From the NCBI RefSeq assembly GCF_013401435.1, contig NZ_JACBGN010000055.1:1-34765 (forward strand): DNA of 34,765 nt, in the 5' to 3' direction. The notes beneath the pieces were generated by a model that saw only the letters and a list, made by a program, of their open reading frames with translations, was not told the DNA's origin and made no database searches. Below, in pieces: positions 1 to 6,921 of this stretch; position 1 is the first letter of the stretch; each line of letters opens with the position of its first letter. The DNA comes from Streptomyces sp. BR123 (GTDB lineage Bacteria; Actinomycetota; Actinomycetes; Streptomycetales; Streptomycetaceae). Position numbers and translations under genes: made by a program.

Positions 1-253
1 GGCCAGGGAAAAGGGTAAGGGGCACTGCCCCCCGCTTCGTAAGGCCGACGCGGCCGGAAAAGCGTCATGAAACGGCCACAACACCCTCCGTGCCCACCCG
101 CTGGCGGAGCGTCGCGTTCCGCTGCTTCCGGAACACCGGGCCCCGGCCGGGGGTCCCTGCGCGCTCCTTCCTGCTGCCGTGCGCCCGCGCTGCCGGGGAC
201 CCGATTGCGGCTCCGGCTCCCCCCGAAGGGCGAATGTGAGGGATCATGTCGGC

Positions 254-814
254 ATGACCGAGGTGTCCTCCCTCACAGGGCGGCTGCTCGTGGCCACCCC
301 CTCCCTCGCGGATCCGAACTTCGACCGCGCGGTGGTGCTGCTGCTCGACCACGACGAGCAGGGCTCGCTCGGCGTGGTCCTCAACCGGCCGACCCCCGTG
401 GTGGTCGGTGACATCCTCCTGCCCTGGGCGGCCCTGGCCGGCGATCCCGGGGTCGTCTTCCAGGGCGGCCCGGTCGGCCTGGACTCGGCGCTCGGGGTGG
501 CGGTCATCCCGGGTGACGAGGGGCCGCTCGGGTGGCGCCGGGTGCACGGGGCGATCGGCCTGGTCGACCTGGAGGCGCCGCCGGAGCTGCTGGCCTCCGC
601 GCTCGGATCGCTGCGGATCTTCGCCGGCTACTCCGGCTGGGGCCCCGGCCAGCTGGAGGACGAGCTCGGCGAGGGCGCCTGGTACGTCGTGGAGTCGGAG
701 CCGGGCGACATCTCCTTCCCCGACCCGGCCCGGTTGTGGCGGGCGGTGCTGCGCCGGCAGCGCAGCGAGCTCGCGATGGTCGCCACGTACCCCGACGACC
801 CGTCGCTGAACTGA
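254..814 (+). CDS. YqgE/AlgH family protein
   Basis: A 186-residue protein starting MTEVSSLTGRLL. The N-terminal block (GRLLVATPSLADPNFDRAVV) followed by GSLGVVLNRP, the FQGGPV motif near residue 75 and the FAGYSGWGPGQLE block near residue 125 are the conserved signatures of the YqgE/AlgH (UPF0301) family, and the length is normal for it. The molecular function of the family is not firmly established; AlgH was named from Pseudomonas alginate regulation. The frame is open upstream to about 179, but the ATG at 254 opens directly on the conserved N-terminus, so the longer form is unlikely. It is probably cytosolic, with no signal peptide or membrane segment. It is followed by the DUF3039 gene 29 bases later, which has its own -10 box. 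Confidence 0.93.
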   Translation: MTEVSSLTGRLLVATPSLADPNFDRAVVLLLDHDEQGSLGVVLNRPTPVVVGDILLPWAALAGDPGVVFQGGPVGLDSALGVAVIPGDEGPLGWRRVHGAIGLVDLEAPPELLASALGSLRIFAGYSGWGPGQLEDELGEGAWYVVESEPGDISFPDPARLWRAVLRRQRSELAMVATYPDDPSLN

Positions 815-830
815 CCCGCGCCGCGATCGG

Positions 831-836
831 TACCCT
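831..836 (+). promoter_or_regulatory. -10 box for a leaderless transcript of the DUF3039 gene
   Basis: TACCCT fits the actinobacterial -10 pattern TAnnnT and ends 7 bases before the ATG at 844. There is no purine-rich ribosome binding site in between. This spacing is the one expected when transcription starts at the A of the start codon. No convincing -35 is visible. Confidence 0.45.
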
Positions 837-843
837 GGCTTGC

Positions 844-1128
844 ATGAGCACTCTTGAGCCCGAGCGCGGGACTGGTACGGGGACCCTCGTAGAGCCGACG
901 CCGCAGGTGTCCCACGGCGACGGCGACCACGAGCGCTTCGCCCACTACGTCCAGAAGGACAAGATCATGGCGAGCGCCCTCGACGGGACCCCCGTCGTGG
1001 CGCTCTGCGGCAAGGTGTGGGTGCCGGGCCGCGACCCGAAGAAGTACCCGGTCTGCCCCATGTGCAAGGAAATCTACGACTCCATGGGCTCCGGCGGGGA
1101 CAAGGACAAGGGCGGCAAGGACAAGTAG
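844..1128 (+). CDS. DUF3039 domain protein, small putative zinc-binding protein
   Basis: A 94-residue protein with a short variable N-terminus, then a compact conserved core (HYVQKDKI, VVALCGKVWVP, YPVCPMCKEIYD) and a Lys/Gly/Asp-rich tail. H34, C55, C71 and C74 are arranged like a zinc-ribbon ligand set, with C71-x2-C74 as the knuckle; zinc binding is inference. The family (DUF3039) is widespread in actinobacteria, and I know of no assigned function. The ATG at 844 is chosen because a -10 box sits 7 bases upstream, consistent with leaderless expression. A perfect 36-bp palindrome lies about 100 bases after the stop. Confidence 0.9.
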   Translation: MSTLEPERGTGTGTLVEPTPQVSHGDGDHERFAHYVQKDKIMASALDGTPVVALCGKVWVPGRDPKKYPVCPMCKEIYDSMGSGGDKDKGGKDK

Positions 1129-1228
1129 CCGCAGGCCGGCACGGTCGGCCGGCCCCTCGGGGCCGCGCCGCCCGGAGCCGCCCGCCCCGAGGGGCCGGGC
1201 GGGCCCGGACACGGCTTGGCGGAACCGG

Positions 1229-1264
1229 GGCCCCGGGGGTGCGCACGTGCGCACCCCCGGGGCC
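1229..1264. terminator. Perfect 36-bp palindrome, probable bidirectional terminator
   Basis: Two 18-base arms (1229-1246 and 1247-1264) are exact reverse complements with no spacer, centred on GTGCGCAC/CACGTG. The RNA would form a very stable GC hairpin. It lies between the DUF3039 gene and the hexosaminidase gene. There is no T-run, as is common for Streptomyces terminators. As double-stranded DNA it could also be a protein site. Confidence 0.6.
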
Positions 1265-1357
1265 TTCGCGCGTACTAGGGTCGGCGGCGTCACGAGCGCC
1301 CCGCGCCCCCGTGTGCCGTGCAGGGCGCCCCGCCGCGCCGCCGTGAAGGGCCGCCGC

Positions 1358-3085
1358 ATGGACCTGATCCCCGCACCCCGCACCGCCGACCTGCGCGAGG
1401 ACGCGCCCCCGTACGTCTTCGGGCCCCGGCCCTTCCTGGACGCCGGACCCGGAACCGAGGGCACGGCCCGCTGGCTGCGCCGCGAACTGGGCGCCGCCAC
1501 CGGCTGGGACCTGCTGCCCGCGGCGCCGGGCGGCGGCGCAGGAGGAGGCCCCGGCGGCGGAACCGCTCCGGGCGGCGGAACCGCTCCGGGCGGTGGTGCG
1601 GCTCCGGGCGGCGGGGCGGACGGAATCCGGCTGCGCATCGACGAGGGGCTCGCCGCGCGCCTCGGGCCCGAGGGCTACGTGCTCACCGTCGGAGTCTCGG
1701 GCGCGCATCTCGCCGGCGCCTCCCCGGCCGGCGTCTTCTGGGCCGCCCAGACCCTGCGCCAGCTGCTCGGCCCCGACGCGTACCGGCGGGCCGCGCCGCC
1801 CGTCGCCGCCGGGCGGGTGTGGGTCCTGCCGCGGGGGACCGTCGAGGACGGCCCCCGCTTCGGTTGGCGCGGCATGCTGCTGGACGTGGCCCGGCACTTC
1901 ACGCCGAAGAGCGGCGTCCTGCGCTGGCTCGACCTGCTGGCCGCCCACAAGCTCAACGTGCTGCACCTGCACCTGACGGACGACCAGGGCTGGCGGCTGG
2001 AGATCAAGCGCCACCCGCGCCTCACCGGGACCGGCGCCTGGCGCCCGCGCAGCCGCCGGGGCCACCGCGCCTCGCCGCTGTGGAACGACACCCCCCACGG
2101 CGGCTTCTACACCCAGGACGACATCCGCGAGATCGTCGCCTACGCCGCCGAACGGCACATCCGGGTGGTCCCGGAGATCGACCTGCCGGGCCATTCGCAG
2201 GCCGCCATCGCCGCGTACCCCGACCTGGGGAACACCGACGTCGTCGACACCGCCGCGCTGGGCGTCGGGGACGACTGGGGGATCAGCGAGAACGTCCTCG
2301 CGCCGACCGAGGCCGTGCTGCGGTTCTACGAGGGCGTGTTCGAGGAGCTGCTGGAGCTGTTCCCGCCGGAGGTCTCCCCGTTCGTGCACGTGGGCGGCGA
2401 CGAGTGCCCGAAGGCGCAGTGGCGGGCCTCGCCGACCGCGCAGCGGCGGATCCGCGAGCTGGGCGTGGACGGCGAGGACGGGCTGCAGTCCTGGTTCATC
2501 CGGCACTTCGACGGCTGGCTGGCCCGGCGCGGGCGCAGGCTGATCGGCTGGGACGAGATCCTGGAGGGCGGGCTCGCACCCGGGGCGGCGGTCTCCTCGT
2601 GGCGCGGCTACGCGGGCGGGATCGCCGCCGCCGAGGCCGGACACGACGTCGTGATGTGCCCCGAGCAGCACGTGTACCTGGACCACCGTCAGGCGGCGGG
2701 CCCCGACGAGCCGGTGCCGATCGGGTACGTGCGCACGTCGGAAGACGTGTACCGGTTCGAGCCGGTGCCGCCCCAGCTGTCGGGGGCGGCCGCGGAGCGG
2801 GTCCTCGGCGCGCAGGCCAACATGTGGACCGAGGTGACGGAGGACCAGGGCCGCATCGACTACCAGGTGTTCCCGCGGCTCGCGGCGTTCGCCGAGGTGG
2901 TGTGGTCGGAGCTGCCCGAACCGGGCGAACGGGACCACGCCGGCTTCGAGGCCCGGATGGCCGGACACCGGCGCCGCCTTGACGTGCTGGGCGTCGAGCA
3001 CCGGCCGCCCGGCGGGCCGTTGCCGTGGCAACGGCGCCCGGGGGTGCTCGGACGTCCGATCGAAGGGGAGCCGCCGAACGTGTGA
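1358..3085 (+). CDS. Beta-N-acetylhexosaminidase, glycoside hydrolase family 20
   Basis: About 575 residues. An N-terminal GH20b-like domain (residues about 15-160) precedes the GH20 TIM-barrel. Barrel landmarks are GWRGMLLDVARHF, KLNVLHLHLTDDQGWRLEI, VVPEIDLPGHSQAAIAAYP, the catalytic pair HVGGDE with D348-E349, and the late ANMWTE motif. GH20 enzymes release terminal GlcNAc/GalNAc by substrate-assisted catalysis, the Asp orienting the acetamido group and the Glu acting as acid/base. No signal peptide is visible, so it probably acts in the cytosol on imported chitobiose or recycled wall saccharides. The start is the ATG at 1358; an in-frame GTG at 1343 is an alternative. A Gly-rich tandem repeat (coding 1553-1618) interrupts the N-terminal domain. 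Confidence 0.95.
   Translation: MDLIPAPRTADLREDAPPYVFGPRPFLDAGPGTEGTARWLRRELGAATGWDLLPAAPGGGAGGGPGGGTAPGGGTAPGGGAAPGGGADGIRLRIDEGLAARLGPEGYVLTVGVSGAHLAGASPAGVFWAAQTLRQLLGPDAYRRAAPPVAAGRVWVLPRGTVEDGPRFGWRGMLLDVARHFTPKSGVLRWLDLLAAHKLNVLHLHLTDDQGWRLEIKRHPRLTGTGAWRPRSRRGHRASPLWNDTPHGGFYTQDDIREIVAYAAERHIRVVPEIDLPGHSQAAIAAYPDLGNTDVVDTAALGVGDDWGISENVLAPTEAVLRFYEGVFEELLELFPPEVSPFVHVGGDECPKAQWRASPTAQRRIRELGVDGEDGLQSWFIRHFDGWLARRGRRLIGWDEILEGGLAPGAAVSSWRGYAGGIAAAEAGHDVVMCPEQHVYLDHRQAAGPDEPVPIGYVRTSEDVYRFEPVPPQLSGAAAERVLGAQANMWTEVTEDQGRIDYQVFPRLAAFAEVVWSELPEPGERDHAGFEARMAGHRRRLDVLGVEHRPPGGPLPWQRRPGVLGRPIEGEPPNV
1553..1618 (+). repeat. 18-bp tandem repeat inside the hexosaminidase gene
   Basis: Units start at 1553, 1571 and 1589, with a partial fourth at 1607. 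The first two are identical and the third is diverged. Each encodes Gly-Gly-Gly-(Thr/Ala)-Ala-Pro, giving a flexible Gly/Pro loop in the N-terminal domain. Confidence 0.85.
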
Positions 3086-3103
3086 CCCGGGGCGGCGGAC
3101 GGG

Positions 3104-3163
3104 GCGCAGGGGCCCGGCCGCCGCCCGCCGCGCGCCCCTGTGCCCCGCGGGGTGCGCGGGGCA
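3104..3163. terminator. Two adjacent hairpins after the hexosaminidase gene
   Basis: Hairpin one has arms 3104-3113 and 3134-3143 (10 bp with one G:U). Hairpin two has perfect 9-bp arms 3141-3149 and 3155-3163 around a GGGTG loop. They overlap by three bases, so they are alternative or stacked structures. Their position 19 bases after the stop suggests termination. Confidence 0.55.
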
Positions 3164-3595
3164 CGTGCGGGGCCGTACGGGGCCGTGCGAGGCGTTCCGG
3201 AGCCGGTTCTCCGGAGCGCCCGGAGCGCTTTCGCTACCCCGGGGAATTCTCCGGAGATCTCTGGAACTCCTGGGGAATCCGGGGCGTCCTACGTGCTTGG
3301 GGGTTGTCGGGAACTCTTGCTCGATCCAGGTGTATGAGGTGCACATCGGTGTGAAGCGATGCGCATCGGTGCGAAACGCCGCGCGGGACTGGATTCGGTT
3401 GATTCACCTGATGCGGGCGAGTCGGTCGATACGGGGGAATCCGGACGGCCGGGAGCTCGAAGGGGCGCCCGGCGGACCCTCGCGCCGGGCGGTGGGGAAG
3501 ATGTGCCAGAGTTGCCACGTCCCGGCAGTGAGCACGTACCGTACGGCGGACAGGCGTGAGCGCTGTTACCGGGACATCGGGAAGGGGCAGCTGGG
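3164..3595. other. Intergenic region with short direct repeats upstream of the molybdenum hydroxylase operon
   Basis: No convincing gene is seen. The region contains two copies of TTCTCCGGAG (3207-3216 and 3247-3256, 40 bases apart) and two copies of a 15-base element, GCrCATCGGTGyGAA (3341-3355 and 3361-3375). The second pair is spaced exactly 20 bases, about two helical turns, so it could be a regulator site. Base composition is less GC-rich in 3290-3450 than in flanking genes. Confidence 0.4.
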
Positions 3596-4480
3596 TTGAC
3601 CACGCACGCACCGCACACACCGCAGGCGGCGCAGTCCGTGATGCTGCCGGCCTCGCTCGACGAGGCCGTGGCGGCACTCGCCGCCATGCCCGCAGCCGTG
3701 CCCGTGGCCGGCGGCACCGACCTCATGGCGGCCGTCAATGCCGGGCTGCTGCGGCCGGCCGGCCTGGTGAGCCTCGGCCGGATCAACGAGATCCGAGGCT
3801 GGCAGTACCAGGAGGACGGCCACGCCCTGCTCGGCGCGGGCCTCACCCACGCCCGGATGGGCCGCCCCGACTTCGCCGCGCTGATGCCGGGCCTGGCCGC
3901 CGCCGCGCGGGCCGCCGGGCCGCCGCAGATCCGCAACGCCGGCACCCTCGGCGGGAACATCGCCAGCGCCGCGCCGACGGGCGACGCACTGCCCGTGCTG
4001 GCCGCGCTGGAGGCCACCCTCATCATCGTCGGCCCGATCGGGCAGCGCGAGATCCCGGTCTCGTACCTGCTGGCCGGCCGCGAGATGCTGCGGCCCGGCG
4101 AGCTGATCGGCTTCGTGCGGGTGCCGCTGCTGCACGCCCCGCAGGTGTTCCTGAAGGCCACCGGGCGTACGGGCCCGGGTCGCGCCGTGGCGTCCGTGGG
4201 GCTCGTACTGGACCCGGCGCGCCGGGGTGTGCGCTGTGCGATCGGCGCGGTCGCCCCCATGCCGCTGCGGCCGCTGGAGGCCGAGCAGTGGGTGGCCTCA
4301 CTGATCGACTGGGACGGGGAGCGGAACCTGGCCCCCGAGGCGCTGGAGGCCTTCGGCGACTACGTCGCGGCCGCCTGCGTCCCCGACCAGGGGGAACCGG
4401 TTGCTCCCGGTGTACTGCATCTGCGGCGGACGGTGGCCGTGCTGGCACGGAGGGCCCTGGGGAGGGCGCTGACCTCATGA
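3596..4480 (+). CDS. Molybdenum hydroxylase FAD-binding subunit (XdhB/CoxM-like)
   Basis: A 294-residue protein of the PCMH-type FAD family, the medium subunit of xanthine dehydrogenase/CO dehydrogenase-like enzymes. It passes electrons from the [2Fe-2S] clusters to FAD. FAD-binding signatures are AGGTDLMAAVNAG (residues 38-50) and RNAGTLGGNIAS (113-124), and the C-terminal CO-dehydrogenase flavoprotein domain begins near VFLKATGR. The start is a TTG at 3596 preceded by GGGAAGGGG with 8-base spacing; an ATG at 3641 would cut into the conserved N-terminus. The stop overlaps the next gene's start (ATGA), so the three genes form a coupled operon. The physiological substrate cannot be told from sequence. 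Confidence 0.92.
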   Translation: MTTHAPHTPQAAQSVMLPASLDEAVAALAAMPAAVPVAGGTDLMAAVNAGLLRPAGLVSLGRINEIRGWQYQEDGHALLGAGLTHARMGRPDFAALMPGLAAAARAAGPPQIRNAGTLGGNIASAAPTGDALPVLAALEATLIIVGPIGQREIPVSYLLAGREMLRPGELIGFVRVPLLHAPQVFLKATGRTGPGRAVASVGLVLDPARRGVRCAIGAVAPMPLRPLEAEQWVASLIDWDGERNLAPEALEAFGDYVAAACVPDQGEPVAPGVLHLRRTVAVLARRALGRALTS

Positions 4481-6921
4481 GTGAGAACGAGAACGTGAGC
4501 GGAACGACGGGGGACGCGGGCGGCCAGGCCGCCCCGGCGTGGGGCTGGCAGCCGGTGCCGCAGAGCGGCGAGTTCAACGACGCCGCCGACGCGACGGCCT
4601 TCGTGAGCCTGCCCCCGGGCATGCTGGACGCCCTCGGGAAGGGGGAGCCGCTGGCGGCGCCCGGGCACGGGTACGTCCCCCCGCCGATGATCGTTCCGCT
4701 GGGGTCCGCCGGTACGGATCCGTCGGCCACGGGCACGTGGGCGACCCCGGCGCAGTGGCCCGACGCGGGCGGCCACGCGGCCGAGGCGGGCCCGGCGGCT
4801 CCGGTCGGCGGGCCGATCCCGGCCTCGATCCCGATCCCCGCGGCGGTCGCGGCGGAGTTCGCCGACGCCGTGCCGGGGCAGGAGCAGGCCGGCCCGCGGG
4901 ACGGCGAGGATCCCGGCGAGACGGCGGAGTGGCACTTCCCCGACGCGCTGCGGGCGGACGAGCCGGTGACCACCGGCCAGTGGACCCTGCCGGAACTCCA
5001 CGACCAGAGCGGCGAGTTCCGGACCGGCAGCGCGCCGGGCGCCGACTGGAGCCAGGCCCCGGCGACCCTGCCGGGCGGGGCCCCCGCCCCGTGGGCGACG
5101 CATCCGGGCTTCGAGACCCCGCACGCGGACGCCCTGCCGAGCCAGGACGCCCTGCCGAGCCCGGACGCCCCGCTGAGCTCGGGCGTCCTGCCCGCCGCGC
5201 AGTCGGACAACGGCGGCGCGGGCCCGTCCGGCGCCGGCCAGCGGCTCCTCGGCGGCCCCGGCGTCGGCACCCCCGGCCCGCCCCCGCGCGTGCTGGGCGG
5301 GCCCGGTGTGGGCACCCCACTGCCGGAGGGCGAGCCGGCGCACCCCGCCCCGTACGACATCGAGGCCGCGCACGGCCCCGCGGCGGCCGCGGCCGGCCCG
5401 CACACGCCCCCGGACGCCTACCCGCGCGCACACGAGCAGCACGACCACGGCCGGCAGCCCGGACAGCAGGAGCAGGGCCGGCAGCACGGGCAGCACGGGC
5501 AGCACGGGCGAAGCGAGTACGGCCACGTCGCCTACGAGACCGAGCACGGGCACACGCACGGCCACGGGATCCCGCTCGGGGACGGTCCCGGGCACACGCA
5601 CGGGCGCGGCATCGCGCTCGGGGACGGGCACGGCCTCGGGCAGTACGAGCAGGCGCAGCACGAGCCGGCGCAGCACGGCGGCGTGCACGCCGAGGCGCCT
5701 GCCGGCATGCCCGCCGAGGCCCCCGGACTGCACGCGGGCGCCGAGCACGACACCCACCACGCGGCACCGGCCGAAGCCCCGGCCGTGGCGGTCGCCGTCA
5801 CCGAGGCGGCGCCCGCACCGGCAGCCCAGACCGGGCCCCAGGCGGAAGCGCAGCCGGCCGAGTACACCCTCGCCGGCGGCTCCGCCGAGCAGGCGGAGGC
5901 AGGCGGCCACGGCTTCCCGGCATCCGCCCACGGCGCCGGTCCGGAGCCCCAGCCGCAGCGCCACACCCAGCCCCAGCCTGGTCCCGAGCCGGGCCCGGCA
6001 GTGGGCCATGGCCACGGCGCGGCGGCGGAGCCCGGACACGAGCCGGGCCACGAGCCGGGCCACGAGCCCGGGCACGAGCCGGGCCACGAGCCCGGGCACG
6101 AGCCGGGCCAGGCGCCGGCCGGGTCGGCGGACGGGCACGGCTTCGCCGAAGCCGCCGCAGGGGCCCCCGGCGGAGCCGCCGGCGGGGTGGTGCCGGGCGC
6201 GGACTCCTCGGACGGCGCCGTGCCACCACCGGACGCGAGCATCGGGGAAGGGATCCCGCTGGCGGGGCCCTCGTACGAGGAAGAGCAGGCGGCCGCCGCG
6301 GCCGTCGCCCATCACGAGCACCCGCTGGCTTCGTACGTGCTGCGCGTCAACGGCGCCGACCGCCCGGTCACCGGCGCGTGGATCGGCGAGTCGCTGCTGT
6401 ACGTGCTGCGCGAGCGCCTCGGCCTGGCCGGCGCCAAGGACGGCTGCTCGCAGGGCGAGTGCGGGGCCTGCGCGGTGCAGGTCGACGGGCGGCTCGTGGC
6501 GTCCTGCCTGGTGCCGGCCGCGACGGCCGCGGGCAGCGAGGTCCGGACGGTCGAGGGTCTCGCGACCGGCGGGGAACTCTCCGACGTGCAACAGGCGTTG
6601 TGCAGGTCGGGTGCGGTGCAGTGCGGGTTCTGCGTGCCGGGGATGGCCATGACCATCCACGACCTGCTGGAGGGCAACCACGCCCCCAGCGACCTGGAGA
6701 CCCGCCAGGCGCTGTGCGGGAACCTGTGCCGCTGCTCCGGCTACAAGGGCGTCCTGGAGGCGGTCCGCGAGGTCGTCGCCGAGCGCGCGGAGGCCGAAGT
6801 GGCAGCGGCAGGGGCGGCAGGCCCGGCCGGAGGCGGCGGTGCGGCAGCCGAGGCTCCGCGCATCCCGCACCAGGCACTGCCCGGCGAGGGCGGGTTCCAC
6901 CACAACGGAGGCATGGCGTGA
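4477..6921 (+). CDS. [2Fe-2S] subunit of molybdenum hydroxylase with a giant disordered N-terminal extension
   Basis: 814 residues. Only the last 210 or so (from SYVLRVNGADRPV) form the usual XdhC/CoxS fold. The plant-type cluster ligands are C657, C662, C665 and C677; the second cluster is C716, C719, C751 and C753. All eight are present, so electron transfer should be intact. Residues 1 to about 610 are low-complexity Gly/Ala/Pro/His/Glu-rich with no recognisable domain. They include two similar motifs ending GGPGVGTP, His-rich stretches (HTHGHG) and six consecutive GHEP units at about 520-543. The normal family size is about 160-200 residues. The ATG at 4477 overlaps the previous stop and the end overlaps the next start (GTGA). 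Streptomyces homologues with long tails exist as I recall them, but the role is unknown. Confidence 0.9.
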   Translation: MSENENVSGTTGDAGGQAAPAWGWQPVPQSGEFNDAADATAFVSLPPGMLDALGKGEPLAAPGHGYVPPPMIVPLGSAGTDPSATGTWATPAQWPDAGGHAAEAGPAAPVGGPIPASIPIPAAVAAEFADAVPGQEQAGPRDGEDPGETAEWHFPDALRADEPVTTGQWTLPELHDQSGEFRTGSAPGADWSQAPATLPGGAPAPWATHPGFETPHADALPSQDALPSPDAPLSSGVLPAAQSDNGGAGPSGAGQRLLGGPGVGTPGPPPRVLGGPGVGTPLPEGEPAHPAPYDIEAAHGPAAAAAGPHTPPDAYPRAHEQHDHGRQPGQQEQGRQHGQHGQHGRSEYGHVAYETEHGHTHGHGIPLGDGPGHTHGRGIALGDGHGLGQYEQAQHEPAQHGGVHAEAPAGMPAEAPGLHAGAEHDTHHAAPAEAPAVAVAVTEAAPAPAAQTGPQAEAQPAEYTLAGGSAEQAEAGGHGFPASAHGAGPEPQPQRHTQPQPGPEPGPAVGHGHGAAAEPGHEPGHEPGHEPGHEPGHEPGHEPGQAPAGSADGHGFAEAAAGAPGGAAGGVVPGADSSDGAVPPPDASIGEGIPLAGPSYEEEQAAAAAVAHHEHPLASYVLRVNGADRPVTGAWIGESLLYVLRERLGLAGAKDGCSQGECGACAVQVDGRLVASCLVPAATAAGSEVRTVEGLATGGELSDVQQALCRSGAVQCGFCVPGMAMTIHDLLEGNHAPSDLETRQALCGNLCRCSGYKGVLEAVREVVAERAEAEVAAAGAAGPAGGGGAAAEAPRIPHQALPGEGGFHHNGGMA
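6034..6105 (+). repeat. Six tandem 12-bp units encoding Gly-His-Glu-Pro
   Basis: Six in-frame 12-base units (GGn CAC GAG CCn) run without interruption and end at GGC CAG. They encode (GHEP)6 in the disordered extension of the [2Fe-2S] subunit. Third-base variation (CCG/CCC, GGC/GGG) shows they are not all very recent copies. Confidence 0.9.

Noticed and set aside
179..253. Longer N-terminus for the YqgE protein
   Set aside because: The extra residues are Gly/Arg/Pro-rich and not family-like; the conserved start is at 254.
965..3346. Long minus-strand open frame of 793 codons
   Set aside because: It is antisense to the hexosaminidase gene. Its protein is Arg/His/Pro-rich without domains, a common shadow in high-GC DNA.
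6034..6105. CRISPR-like short repeats
   Set aside because: The units are adjacent, in frame and have no spacers; they encode GHEP. No CRISPR array or cas gene is present in the window.
4360..6903. Long minus-strand frame over the [2Fe-2S] subunit
   Set aside because: It is antisense to repetitive GC-rich coding sequence, with no recognisable domain and no ribosome binding site.
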